DNA from: Paracoccaceae bacterium
Lineage (GTDB): Bacteria; Pseudomonadota; Alphaproteobacteria; Rhodobacterales; Rhodobacteraceae
Assembly (NCBI GenBank): GCA_011389685.1
Contig: JAABTV010000012.1
Location: 1-64,000 of the forward strand
DNA: 64,000 nt
Direction: 5' to 3'
Shown here: piece by piece, positions 8,594-17,266 of the stretch
Layout: each line of letters begins with the position of its first letter
Position numbering within the stretch: position 1 is the first letter of the stretch
Notes under the pieces: model-generated
The model's input: the letters and a program-made list of their open reading frames with translations, nothing else
What the model was told of the DNA's origin: nothing
Database searches by the model: none
Program-made: the position numbers and the translations under genes

Positions 8594-10053
8594 CCGCCCG
8601 GGCCCAGCTCGACGGCGATCCGCGCGATCCCGGCGTCGATCCGCTCTTCGGGAATCGAGGAATAGGCCAGCCGGTAATGGCTCTGCCCCCGCGCGGGATC
8701 GGCGAAGAACGGCTGCCCCGGTTCGATCAGCACGCCTTCGGGTTTGAGCCGTGCCGCCAGCGCCGCGCTGTCGATCCCGTCGGGCGCGCGCATCCAGAAG
8801 GACGAGCCGCCAAAGACACCGCGCCCCGAGACCTGCAACCCGTGGCGCGCGATCGCTTCGCTCATCACCTCGTGGCGGCGTCTGAGCGTGTCGCCCATGC
8901 GCCGGATCAGGCTGTCGTAATGGCCGAGGCTGAGGAAATAGGCCGCCGTGCGCTGGATATGGCCGGGCACATGGCGGATGACGCTGGCGCGCAGCGCGCG
9001 GGCCTCGCGGATGAATGGCGCGGCCCCGACGAGATAGCCAAGCCGCAGCCCCGGAAACAGCGATTTCGAGAACGAGCCGACATAGATCACCCGCCCGTCC
9101 CGGTCCAGCGATTTGAGCGCGGGCGACGGGCGCGCCAGAAACGACATCTCGAATTCGTAATCGTCCTCGACGATGAGCGCCTCCATCTCGCGCGCCCGTT
9201 CCAGAAGGGCCTGCCGCCGGTCCAGCGGCATGGTCGCATTGGTCGGGCATTGATGGCTCGGCGTGGTGAAAATCACGTCGGTGCGTTCCGGGATCGCGCC
9301 GGGCGGCAACCCGTCCGCATCGACCGGCACCGGCGTGACCCGGCAGCGGCTCTGGGTCAGGATATCGCGCAGCGCCGGATAGCACGGATCCTCGATCGCC
9401 GCTCGCCTGCGCTGGGTCAGGAGCACCTGCGCGGCCAGCCACAGCGCGTTCTGCGCCCCCATGGTGACAAGGATCTCATCCGGCCCGGCGATGATGCCGC
9501 GGCGCGGCAGGGTGTGGCGGGCGATGAAATCGACAAGCTGCGGATCGTCCTGGTCGTAGTAATCCGAGGTGAGCGCCGCGAAATCCTTTTGCCCCAGCGC
9601 CTGCAATGCGCATTGCCGCCAGCTGGCATGGTCAAACAGCGTCGGATCGGTCTGACCATAGACAAAAGGGTAGCGATAGGACGACCAGTCCTGTGGCTTG
9701 ACCGGCGTCACCCCGCCCGAGAACCGCTGGCCCAGCGCGCGCGACCAGTCGATGTTGTCCTGTTGCGGCGGCTGGGGCGGGAAGTCGGGTGGCTCGGGCG
9801 CGCTCTCGGACACGAAATAGCCCGACCGCCCGCGCGCGGCGAGGTAATCGCTCGCCACCAGCTCGGTATAGGCGGCAGTGACGGTGATCCGCGCCACGCC
9901 CAGATGCGCCGCCAGACGGCGCGACGAGGGCAGTTTCTCGCCCCGTCGGAACCGCCCCGACAGGATGCCCTCGGCCACGATCCGCTGAATCTGCGACTGC
10001 AACGTGCCCTGCGCCGTCGGGTCGAGAAAGAAGGTGTCCACCGAAATCGCCAT
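8584..10053 (-). CDS. tauR: MocR/GntR-type PLP-dependent regulator, TauR-like
   Basis: 489 residues. N-terminal GntR winged helix (about 1-78, with LPSSRRLAAHLGVARITV as recognition region) joined to a fold-type I aminotransferase-like domain. The PLP lysine is Lys330 in VGSFSKSLFPGLRLG. MocR regulators of this type activate sulfonate or taurine genes, and its place just upstream of xsc in the same direction supports TauR. Taurine transporter and taurine dehydrogenase or pyruvate aminotransferase genes are not in this window, so the exact sulfonate is open. Confidence 0.85.
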   Translation of the reverse strand: MAISVDTFFLDPTAQGTLQSQIQRIVAEGILSGRFRRGEKLPSSRRLAAHLGVARITVTAAYTELVASDYLAARGRSGYFVSESAPEPPDFPPQPPQQDNIDWSRALGQRFSGGVTPVKPQDWSSYRYPFVYGQTDPTLFDHASWRQCALQALGQKDFAALTSDYYDQDDPQLVDFIARHTLPRRGIIAGPDEILVTMGAQNALWLAAQVLLTQRRRAAIEDPCYPALRDILTQSRCRVTPVPVDADGLPPGAIPERTDVIFTTPSHQCPTNATMPLDRRQALLERAREMEALIVEDDYEFEMSFLARPSPALKSLDRDGRVIYVGSFSKSLFPGLRLGYLVGAAPFIREARALRASVIRHVPGHIQRTAAYFLSLGHYDSLIRRMGDTLRRRHEVMSEAIARHGLQVSGRGVFGGSSFWMRAPDGIDSAALAARLKPEGVLIEPGQPFFADPARGQSHYRLAYSSIPEERIDAGIARIAVELGPGGWT

Positions 10054-10129
10054 GGCGGCGGATGCTACCGCCTTTCACGGCGCGGCCGCAACACGGGTTT
10101 TCGCGCCCCCTCGCCACCGCCGCCGGGCC

Positions 10130-10813
10130 TCACTTCTTCGAGCGCCAGGTATCCAGCCAGCGCCGGAACCGGCCACGCCTTTCGTTGACGCGCTCGCTCA
10201 TCTCGTCCCAGCTTTCACTGGCATCCTCGACCGCCGGGTCGACCATGCGTTCGCGGAACTGCCGCCACGCCGCCCGGGCGAACGCCAATGCCACGGCCAG
10301 GAAGACGAAAAAGAAGATGTTGAACCACGGGATCACCGTCACATCCGCCGATTCGACCGGCCGGATCGCCACCGCGTTGGGAAAGACCGACCACAACTCG
10401 TTGCGCCAGCCGTAATGGGTCATCACCGCCCATTCGGGGTTTTCCTTGACTGAACGCAGGTCGTCGGCCTCGGTTTGCAGATTGGCGGTGTCGAACTTGA
10501 AATAGAACGGCCATGACCATCCGGTATCCTCGTTGCGAAAGACCATCGGCTCTTCGCCCCCGGTCTGGTAGAAGCCCAGCAACCACGTCTTCTTGCGCAC
10601 CGTCTGGATGAACTGCACGTCCCGGTTCTGCAGGTTTGCCGACTGATCGTCAGGCTGCGCCCAGAAGATCCGGGTCCAGTCGCCCAGGTCCTGCCGCTCC
10701 TGATAGGTGTTCACCACCCGCACCACGTCATGCTGCGGCAAAGTGTAATGCGCCAGCGCGAAAAGGGATGTCCACAGCACGATGCGGAACGTCCACTTGA
10801 TATAGGTCAGCAT
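10130..10813 (-). CDS. DUF1523-family membrane protein
   Basis: 227 residues, with one hydrophobic helix near 5-25, a long extracytoplasmic domain (about 30-160) and a second helix near 163-183, then a basic cytoplasmic tail. The length and the layout fit the DUF1523 family seen in Rhodobacterales; function unknown. It is the last gene of a six-gene minus-strand operon, 16 bases after the small membrane gene. The paired membrane anchors and large external domain suggest an envelope component of that operon's product. Confidence 0.75.
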   Translation of the reverse strand: MLTYIKWTFRIVLWTSLFALAHYTLPQHDVVRVVNTYQERQDLGDWTRIFWAQPDDQSANLQNRDVQFIQTVRKKTWLLGFYQTGGEEPMVFRNEDTGWSWPFYFKFDTANLQTEADDLRSVKENPEWAVMTHYGWRNELWSVFPNAVAIRPVESADVTVIPWFNIFFFVFLAVALAFARAAWRQFRERMVDPAVEDASESWDEMSERVNERRGRFRRWLDTWRSKK

Positions 10814-10829
10814 GGGCGGTGCCCCTTTC

Positions 10830-11102
10830 TCAGTTCACCAAATAAATCAGCACGGCGGCCGCGACCGCAGGCACGATGTAAACCAGCACGATCAGCTTGC
10901 GCCTGAGCCCGGTTTCATAGGCATGCATGCCCGCCTCGATATAGGCATTGCGCGCGCTTTCGTCACCGCCATCGGGATGATCCTCATCCCAGCTATTTTC
11001 AAGCTTCTCGCGTCGCACGGATCGCGAATAGAGCGACACCACGACATAGATCACGCTGAGCGCGAGAAAGCCAAAGATCACCAGCCGGATCAACCCCCCC
11101 AT
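10830..11102 (-). CDS. Small two-helix membrane protein, unknown
   Basis: 90 residues, hydrophobic helices near 4-22 and 68-88 flanking a charged middle that contains SRSVRREKLENSWDEDHPDGG. ATG at 11102 follows GAGGAG and overlaps the 3' end of the DUF6638 gene by 13 bases, which implies translational coupling. The overlap and the short spacing to the DUF1523 gene place it inside the operon. I do not recognise the family. Confidence 0.7.
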   Translation of the reverse strand: MGGLIRLVIFGFLALSVIYVVVSLYSRSVRREKLENSWDEDHPDGGDESARNAYIEAGMHAYETGLRRKLIVLVYIVPAVAAAVLIYLVN

Positions 11103-12469
11103 GGTCCACTCCTCTTCGCGGGTTTGGCCGCACGCACCGCGCCCCACGGGCCGACCCGCGCGATCATGTCCTCCTGCGGCACCGCGCCGTCATCGTCAAG
11201 CGGCGCGTCATGGCCGAAAAGGGCATGCCGCGCGCCCGCCTTGTCCACCAGGTATTCGCGTTCCAGGAAATCGGCGACATAGCTTTTCTTGGTGTCGCTC
11301 CAACCCGCGTAGAGCCCGTAAAACAACTCCTTGTGACAGATGAAAAGCTGCCGCACGTCCTTGGGCGCCAGTTCGGCCAGCAACTGGTTGACCAGATCGC
11401 GGTCGGCATGATTGCTGGCGCGCAGCGTATGGAAATAGGCCGGGTTATCGCTGTCGATATCGGGCCACCGGCCCCGGTTCTCGGCCCAGTTCACCAGCGC
11501 GTTCAACGTGTGATATTCCTGCGGCAGCCGCCGCGCATTCCGGCGCGCCAGCGCGCGGATGTCGGCCCGCGTCGCCCCGCTCAGGTCGACCCCCGCCTCC
11601 TGCGCCGCATCGACCACGATGAAATCCATCTTCTGGCGCAGGATCGCCGCCGCATCGACGCCGCGCGCCTTCACGATCGGCTCCACCAGGTCGTTGGCTT
11701 GCAGGAACCGCGCGATCTGCGTCCGATCCTGCGCGGCAAGCGACACCTCGATCGGGATCGTCCCCGGGTCGATCCGATCGCCCATCGAGATCAGCGCCGG
11801 ATGCTTCACCCCGCGAAACAGATAGACCCCGCCGAAATGGGCGGTCCAGAAATTCTCCTGCTGAAACTCCATCTGTTCGAGCCGCACCGGGTTGCGCGTC
11901 ACGTCGCCGGTCTCCTGCGCCAGCCCGATCATCTCGGCGATCAGCACGTCGTCGAACCACGCATCTTCCTCGCCCTTGAACCGGTCCACCAGATCGGCCA
12001 GCTTCTCGGCCTGCCGCACCGTGCCCTTGGTCGTGTCGGCCTCGACCACCACCCGGCGAATATCGAAAAGCCGCGCCGGGCTTTCCATCGCAAAGACCGA
12101 ATTGACCAACTCGCCCGCCACCGCGTCACGCGCGGTCAGCGCGAAAAGCTGCGCCTCGTTGGTTTCGATGAACTGCCGCAGGATGCCGCGCGAGGTCGAG
12201 AATTTCGCGTTCAAGAGCGGCGCGCGCTTCTGCTCGGTGGTCAGCAGGATGAACTGCCGGTTCACCCCCGCATGGTTGAGGTAAAGGTGATCGCCCAATT
12301 CGTCACCCACCTCGGGGCTGTAGCCCGAAATGTCGATATGGAAATCGTCAAGACCCGTGCGCTTGCCGGTCAGATGCTCCAGCGCCCGGTTATACCGCTC
12401 GACGAGCGCCGGGCTCGCCACTTCGATCAACCCGCCGAACATCAGCCCCTTTTCGATCAGGCGTTTCAT
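11090..12469 (-). CDS. DUF6638-family protein
   Basis: 459 residues, no signal peptide or membrane helix. It resembles the family I know as DUF6638, which occurs beside AAA ATPases in Rhodobacteraceae; this recognition is from memory and no function is known. The chain is largely acidic and soluble, with a C-terminal Lys/Arg-rich tail. ATG at 12469 follows GGAGGTGCTTC, a strong ribosome-binding site. It lies 205 bases after the ATPase stop, across two long hairpins, so its expression may be set separately from the upstream genes. Confidence 0.72.
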   Translation of the reverse strand: MKRLIEKGLMFGGLIEVASPALVERYNRALEHLTGKRTGLDDFHIDISGYSPEVGDELGDHLYLNHAGVNRQFILLTTEQKRAPLLNAKFSTSRGILRQFIETNEAQLFALTARDAVAGELVNSVFAMESPARLFDIRRVVVEADTTKGTVRQAEKLADLVDRFKGEEDAWFDDVLIAEMIGLAQETGDVTRNPVRLEQMEFQQENFWTAHFGGVYLFRGVKHPALISMGDRIDPGTIPIEVSLAAQDRTQIARFLQANDLVEPIVKARGVDAAAILRQKMDFIVVDAAQEAGVDLSGATRADIRALARRNARRLPQEYHTLNALVNWAENRGRWPDIDSDNPAYFHTLRASNHADRDLVNQLLAELAPKDVRQLFICHKELFYGLYAGWSDTKKSYVADFLEREYLVDKAGARHALFGHDAPLDDDGAVPQEDMIARVGPWGAVRAAKPAKRSGPWGG

Positions 12470-12495
12470 GAAGCACCTCCAGGACACACACCCGA

Positions 12496-12562
12496 GCGAT
12501 GCGCCCGACCCGGGGGCGGGGGCAGAATGCGCCCGCCCTTGGGGGCGGGTCGGGCGCATCGC
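12496..12562. repeat. 16-bp perfect inverted repeat upstream of the DUF6638 gene
   Basis: Arms 12496-12511 and 12547-12562 are perfect reverse complements (16 bp). The 35 bases between them hold more GC-rich complementary runs (GGGCGGG and CCCGCCC), so the whole can fold as one extended hairpin. It sits about 30 bases upstream of the DUF6638 start codon, within the presumed operon transcript, where it could attenuate or protect the mRNA. Confidence 0.75.
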
Positions 12563-12597
12563 GGCTGCGGACACAAGTGGTCGATTCTGCCCTCCCC

Positions 12598-12659
12598 GCC
12601 CCGGGCTTGACCCGGGGCCTCTTGGCCTTCCGTCGGAGGCCCCGGGTCAAGCCCGGGGC
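12598..12659. repeat. 24-bp perfect hairpin palindrome after the ATPase gene
   Basis: Arms 12598-12621 and 12636-12659 are perfect reverse complements over 24 bp, with a 14-base loop. The arm core CCCGGGCTTGACCCGGG is itself nearly palindromic and resembles a repeat widespread in alphaproteobacterial intergenic DNA. It lies 16 bases beyond the ATPase stop codon. It lacks a T tract, so it is more likely an RNA-stabilising or partial terminator structure, or an inserted palindromic element, than a simple terminator. Confidence 0.8.
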
Positions 12660-12674
12660 GCGATGAGAAACCCA

Positions 12675-14609
12675 TCACCCCTTCCCCTCCAGATACCGTC
12701 TCTTCGCCGCCTCGGTCCGCTGCATGTCGCGCACCATGTTGGCAATCGCCACCTCGTCGGACTTGTCGGCATAGCGGAACTCGGAATCCGCGTAGCGGTT
12801 GATTTCCTGCACGACCATCTCGACCGTGATCGGCTGGCGCAACTCCTCGATCATGCCTGCCTTGGTCTCGTAATCCTTGTTGAGGAACAGGTCGGGCTCT
12901 TCCATCCACGCGTCGGGCAATTCGAAATCCATCGCCCGCACCTTCACGGCATCGGTGATGTTCTTGATCGCGCGGCCGGTGAAACGCGGGTCGGCCTCCT
13001 GGATGGCCTTGAGATAGGTGCCGAGCCTGGCAATCGTGTCCAGCCGCCCGATCTCGGCCTCGACCCGCTCATAGACCCGGATCAGCCCGTCTTCGTGTGG
13101 TCGGCTGTGGCTCTCGAAGGACTGCGCCACCGCGCGCCGGATCTCCTGCGCGGCATAAGGCTCGTGATCGCCCAGCGGAATGTCATGCTTGCGCCCCATC
13201 AGAAGGTGCAGGATGTCGATGTAATCCTCGCGCGTCTGCGGCCCGTCGACAAGGAACCGCGCCCCCGCCCGCTGGCGCAGCGCATCGTCCACGTTCTCGG
13301 GAAAGTTCGAGAACATGCCGAAGCTGCAATTGCCCCGCACCACCGTGTTGGCCCCGGCAAAGGCCTCCATGAACACCGCCGTCACCTCCTGCTGGCCAGC
13401 GCTTGACTGCCGGTCGCCGCGCTTGCCCGCGATCTGGTCGATATCGTCGATCGTGCCGAACCCGATCACGTTGGGGTCAAGCACGTTGTTGACAAAGGCC
13501 TTGGCATTCTGTCCCGACTTGCCCTGGTAGCTGTCGATATTGTCGATCCCGAAATTCTGATAGCGGAACGGGTATCCCGCATTGTCGCAATAGCCCTTGA
13601 GCAGCCCCGCCATCATCTGGATGAGCGTGGTCTTGCCCGTCCCCGGCGCGCCGTCGCCCATGAAGGTAAAGATGAACCCGCCCAGCTCCGCGAACGGGTT
13701 CAGGCGGCGCTCGAAATCATAGGCCATCAGCATCTTGGAAAGCCGCAGCGCCTGGTATTTGGCGATATGGTTGCCCACCACCTCATGCGGCTCTTTGAAA
13801 CTCATGGTCAGGACCGAGCCCTTGGCCGCCCGCGCCGGTGTGAAGCCGCGGATCTGGAAATCGTCCGCCTCGACCTTCCACGCCGCGCCGGTGAACGGCT
13901 CCAGCCGCGCGGCGTTCTGCGCGCGCAGCGCGACCTTCTCCATCAACTGCTCGGCAAAGGCGCAAACCGTCGCCACCAGCCGCGCATCGTCGCCCGCGAA
14001 GGCGGCGACATCCTGGTCCAGTTCCCACAACGCGCCATGCAGCGCCAACTGGCCATTGTCGGTCAGAACTTCCTCGACCTCGCCCACCTCGACACTGACC
14101 TCGCCCAGATGCGGCGAGAGCAGGAACGCGGTGGCGTTGGCAAAGACATGCAGCGTGATCAGCGCCTCGGCCCCCAGCAACTCCGAAAACCCGGTCTTGC
14201 GATCCGGCGGCAAGGCCCCCTCAAGGTTGGCACGCTTGAGATCGGCCAGCCCCACCTGCTCACCATAACTCTCGGCCAGCGCCAGCGCGATCGCAAGCGC
14301 CCGGCGCAACGCCCCCATCACGCTCGCCTGCGCCGGGCTCACCAGGGGGTCATCGCCATCCGCCGCCTCGATCCGCGCGATCAACTGCACCCCCTCGGGC
14401 CGCGCGGTCGAGCGTGTCACCAGCCCCGGCGTGGTGGTGCGAAACCGCCGCCGCGTGCCGATCCCCGCCGAACGCTCCTGCTCGGGCGCCGCCTTGCCCT
14501 TGCCGATCCGCGGCGTGTGATCGAACCCCATAAGCAGCGCCGCCGCCGCCGGGTAATGCTTGCGGATATCCTCTTCCCGCAGCTCCATCTGATCGCTTGT
14601 CCGGCTCAT
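12675..14609 (-). CDS. AAA-family ATPase of unknown function
   Basis: 644 residues. An N-terminal helical half (1-300) of unknown fold precedes an ATPase domain with Walker A GDGAPGTGKTT at 318-328 and a Walker B region IGFGTIDDIDQ near 384-392. Downstream motifs suggest an AAA+ core (NFPENVDDALRQRAGARF could hold the arginine finger). No membrane helix. Start at 14609 is chosen because an upstream ATG (14633) falls inside a recurrent intergenic motif and has no better ribosome-binding site; an ATG at 14588 is also possible. Central gene of the operon and probably its motor. Confidence 0.85.
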   Translation of the reverse strand: MSRTSDQMELREEDIRKHYPAAAALLMGFDHTPRIGKGKAAPEQERSAGIGTRRRFRTTTPGLVTRSTARPEGVQLIARIEAADGDDPLVSPAQASVMGALRRALAIALALAESYGEQVGLADLKRANLEGALPPDRKTGFSELLGAEALITLHVFANATAFLLSPHLGEVSVEVGEVEEVLTDNGQLALHGALWELDQDVAAFAGDDARLVATVCAFAEQLMEKVALRAQNAARLEPFTGAAWKVEADDFQIRGFTPARAAKGSVLTMSFKEPHEVVGNHIAKYQALRLSKMLMAYDFERRLNPFAELGGFIFTFMGDGAPGTGKTTLIQMMAGLLKGYCDNAGYPFRYQNFGIDNIDSYQGKSGQNAKAFVNNVLDPNVIGFGTIDDIDQIAGKRGDRQSSAGQQEVTAVFMEAFAGANTVVRGNCSFGMFSNFPENVDDALRQRAGARFLVDGPQTREDYIDILHLLMGRKHDIPLGDHEPYAAQEIRRAVAQSFESHSRPHEDGLIRVYERVEAEIGRLDTIARLGTYLKAIQEADPRFTGRAIKNITDAVKVRAMDFELPDAWMEEPDLFLNKDYETKAGMIEELRQPITVEMVVQEINRYADSEFRYADKSDEVAIANMVRDMQRTEAAKRRYLEGKG

Positions 14610-14653
14610 CTCTTGTTCAAACCCATGCTTCATCTTGCCCAAAATACTCAAAC

Positions 14654-14674
14654 CGAATTTTCGCAGAAAATTCG
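14654..14674. repeat. Small hairpin between the 385-aa gene and the ATPase gene
   Basis: Arms CGAATTTT (14654-14661) and AAAATTCG (14667-14674) with a 5-base loop, four bases beyond the stop of the upstream gene. Next to it, at 14629-14649, is a motif shared with the region after the P1 peptidase gene. Likely a transcript-processing or leaky termination site. Confidence 0.6.
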
Positions 14675-14677
14675 TCT

Positions 14678-15835
14678 TTACCGATAGCTCAACATCCGCC
14701 CCCCGGCACCCACCACGAACTTGCGCACCCCCGAAAACCCCGGCGGATTGCGCTCCTCCAATACCTGATAGGGCCGTTGCGGCAGGATGATCGCGCGTTC
14801 CATGCGCGTCGCCCCGGTGTCCACCCCACGCCCCGAAAACGGGTCGAGTGCAAAGACCTCCCGCTCCACCGTCGAGAACCAGCCGGCGCGCGCCTCGCTC
14901 ACCCGCTCGCTCTCCAGCTCCTCGACCGTCCAGGCCAGCGCCCAATCCTGCCCCTCGGGCGCGCGCGCATCGCGCAGCACCTCGCGCAGCGGCCCGCTCT
15001 GTTGCGTATAGGCATGGCTGTACATCGGCCCCAGGTGGAACCGCCGCAACCGCTTGGGGTGCAGGTCGGCGAAATCCTCGTCGAACCCCCGCGCGATGGT
15101 CAGAAGCTTCAGCCCCCCCACAGATTGCCCCATCAGATGCGCCTGCGCCTCGGGCCAGCGCCGCTCGTCCTTGGGCAGGGCCGTGCGCCCCGAATCCTCG
15201 ACCTCCATGAGATAGATCGTGGGCAGATTGACCATGCTGTCATAGACCGCCCAATGCAGCAGGTAGCGCCGCCGCCGCTCGCCCGCATCGCCAAGCCAGA
15301 TCGCCTGCGGATCGTTGCGCGCCCAGAACAGGTCGCCGCGCAGCAATTCCTCGTAATAAAGCCGTTGCGACAGCGCGAATTGCAGCTTGGTCGGGATCTC
15401 GCGCTCGCCCAGGATCTTGCGCAGCATCTCGTCCTTGAGCGTCTCGGTGTCGGCCATGTTCTCAAGATGCTTGGCCGCCTGCGCCGCGTCATTGGCCATC
15501 ACCAGCAATTCGTTGAACACCGGGAACCCGCTTTCGACCCGGTCCATTTCCAGCACCCCGAAGAATCGCCCCGTGTCGCGGCCCGCCATCAGGTATTTCA
15601 TCGACAACGCCCGGAAGGTATAGCCCAGCGCGGCGACATATCGGGTCAGGATCTTCACCTCCGTGTCGCTCAATTCCCCCTCGGCGCGCATCTGCGCGGC
15701 GACCCGCGCCAGATGCGCGGTGATGATGCGGAACTTGGCGAAATAGCGGCGGCTGGCGAATGTATCGCCAAGCCCCACGTGATCGCGGTCCCCGGTGATC
15801 TCGTCGCGGCGGTCGTTGATGTCAGATTCCGCCAT
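14678..15835 (-). CDS. Uncharacterised 385-aa protein of the ATPase operon
   Basis: 385 residues, soluble, no signal peptide. The middle is rich in Leu, Glu and Arg and probably helical; the C-terminal third is mixed and ends in a basic segment VRKFVVGAGGRMLSYR. Start ATG at 15835 has GGATGGAG just upstream; an ATG three codons earlier is a weaker alternative. It lies between the coiled-coil gene and the ATPase gene, 68 bases before the latter. I do not recognise the family; the association with the ATPase suggests a structural or adaptor partner. Confidence 0.75.
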   Translation of the reverse strand: MAESDINDRRDEITGDRDHVGLGDTFASRRYFAKFRIITAHLARVAAQMRAEGELSDTEVKILTRYVAALGYTFRALSMKYLMAGRDTGRFFGVLEMDRVESGFPVFNELLVMANDAAQAAKHLENMADTETLKDEMLRKILGEREIPTKLQFALSQRLYYEELLRGDLFWARNDPQAIWLGDAGERRRRYLLHWAVYDSMVNLPTIYLMEVEDSGRTALPKDERRWPEAQAHLMGQSVGGLKLLTIARGFDEDFADLHPKRLRRFHLGPMYSHAYTQQSGPLREVLRDARAPEGQDWALAWTVEELESERVSEARAGWFSTVEREVFALDPFSGRGVDTGATRMERAIILPQRPYQVLEERNPPGFSGVRKFVVGAGGRMLSYR

Positions 15836-15899
15836 GGACTCCATCCTGCCCCGTCTTCCCGATGATCCGAGGGCGGCGCCTGCCTGGGCGGGCGCTGAA

Positions 15900-15948
15900 A
15901 GCGCCTGCCGGGGGGCAGGCAGGCGCTGCCCGGTGTTGCACACCGGGC
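15900..15948. repeat. Two hairpins between the coiled-coil and 385-aa genes
   Basis: Arms 15900-15909 and 15918-15927 pair over 10 bp (AGCGCCTGCC/GGCAGGCGCT). A second hairpin follows at once: 15928-15935 with 15941-15948, 8 bp around the loop TTGCA. They occupy the 138-base gap between two operon genes on the minus strand and may tune the level of the distal genes. Confidence 0.65.
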
Positions 15949-15973
15949 GCCACGTTGGCCTCACGCGCCCGCA

Positions 15974-17050
15974 TCACGCCCCGTAAAGGTTCTTGTCGTG
16001 TTTCTCGACGATCTTCTGAAACCGCCGGGCAAACCGCTCGTCGGCCTTGGCCTTGGCTTCCATAACCTCGCGGGCGAACACCATGTGCCCCTCATGCGCC
16101 TCCATCATCTCGGCCATCCGCTGGTTCGTCGCCGCCCCGATCGCCGCCATCGAGCTTTGCGCCTCCTTGTCGGTCTCGACCCCTATCTCGTTGATCCGGT
16201 GCGCCACGTCCTGCTGCTGCGCGGTCTTGAGGCTCTTGCTCAACGCATCGTAAAGCACCACGCGCTGTTTGGTGTCGGTCTGCAACTTGTTGATCAGAAC
16301 CATCTGCGTCGCCGCCTGGTTCTGCAAACTGTCGATCCAGGTCTTGCCCTTCTCGATATAGCGCTCCAGCGTCTGGCTCTTGGCAAGCTTGACCTGCTCG
16401 TCCTGCACCATCTCGTTGTATTTCGCATTGAGCGCGGCCAGCTCGGTTTCCAGCCGCGTGCGCGCCGCCGCGTCCTGTTCGACCGCGATCTTGTTCTCCA
16501 GCTCGATGATCTTCGGGTCCATCGCCTTGATCTCGGTGCGCAGGGATTCAAGCGCCCCCACCGTCACCTCGCGCTCGTCCAGCGTCTCGGTAAGATTGGC
16601 CTCGACCTGCTCTTTCTGGGTGTTCAACTCGTCAAGCTGGCTTTGCAACAGCCGGGTGATCACGTCGGATTTGGCGATCAGGTCCTGCAACTTGTCGTCG
16701 ATGCTCGCCGTGCGCATCCGCTCCTGGCGCAGCGACTCGGACTTGCCCCGCGAAAACACGCCGACAAAGCTTTCCCACGCGGTTTTCGAACGCATCTCGT
16801 CGAAATCCTTGGAAAACGCCGCCGTCACATCATCCAGCCCCATGATGAGTTCCGCGATATTGGCGTTCATCATCTCGGTATGGGCATGCACCTCGTCGAG
16901 CGTCGCATTCTCGATGTCGATGGCGATATCCTCGCCGGTCTTCATCTTCTGGCGCGCGCTCTCGATCCGCCCGGTCAGTTCCGAGATCTTCGCCTGCGCC
17001 TCGGACACCTGCTTTTGCGATTCCAGAACCTGTTCTTCGAAATTCGCCAT
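15974..17050 (-). CDS. Long coiled-coil protein, first gene of the ATPase operon
   Basis: 358 residues. Heptad-like coiled coils dominate residues 1-60 and 120-260, with a break near 90-110 containing AWESFVGVFSRGKS. No signal peptide or membrane helix. Broad resemblance to TelA-like helical proteins was considered but no diagnostic motif was seen. ATG at 17050 follows GGGAG. It leads the operon, divergent from the cyclase gene across about 216 bases, so the operon promoter should lie in that gap. Probable scaffold or substrate of the downstream ATPase (inference). Confidence 0.75.
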   Translation of the reverse strand: MANFEEQVLESQKQVSEAQAKISELTGRIESARQKMKTGEDIAIDIENATLDEVHAHTEMMNANIAELIMGLDDVTAAFSKDFDEMRSKTAWESFVGVFSRGKSESLRQERMRTASIDDKLQDLIAKSDVITRLLQSQLDELNTQKEQVEANLTETLDEREVTVGALESLRTEIKAMDPKIIELENKIAVEQDAAARTRLETELAALNAKYNEMVQDEQVKLAKSQTLERYIEKGKTWIDSLQNQAATQMVLINKLQTDTKQRVVLYDALSKSLKTAQQQDVAHRINEIGVETDKEAQSSMAAIGAATNQRMAEMMEAHEGHMVFAREVMEAKAKADERFARRFQKIVEKHDKNLYGA

Positions 17051-17266
17051 CGCTTGCTCCCTTCCGGTCAATCGCCTGGTCAGCATATAGGGAATGTTAA
17101 AATGATTTACATCCACTTGCCCACATGAATTGCCCGAAGTGTCGCAAAAGCAGGGGCCGAAGGGAAGCGCAAAGGCCCCGACAGCGCCCCCGAACAATGG
17201 ATTCTGGCACAACTCGGCTTCCGTGCTAGGCTGGGCTTCTCAACAGGGACAAATGGAGTGAAAACC

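Noticed and set aside
14610..14633. ATG at 14633 as start of the ATPase gene
   Set aside because: It lies inside a recurrent intergenic motif also found after the P1 peptidase gene, so it is more likely part of that element than a start codon.
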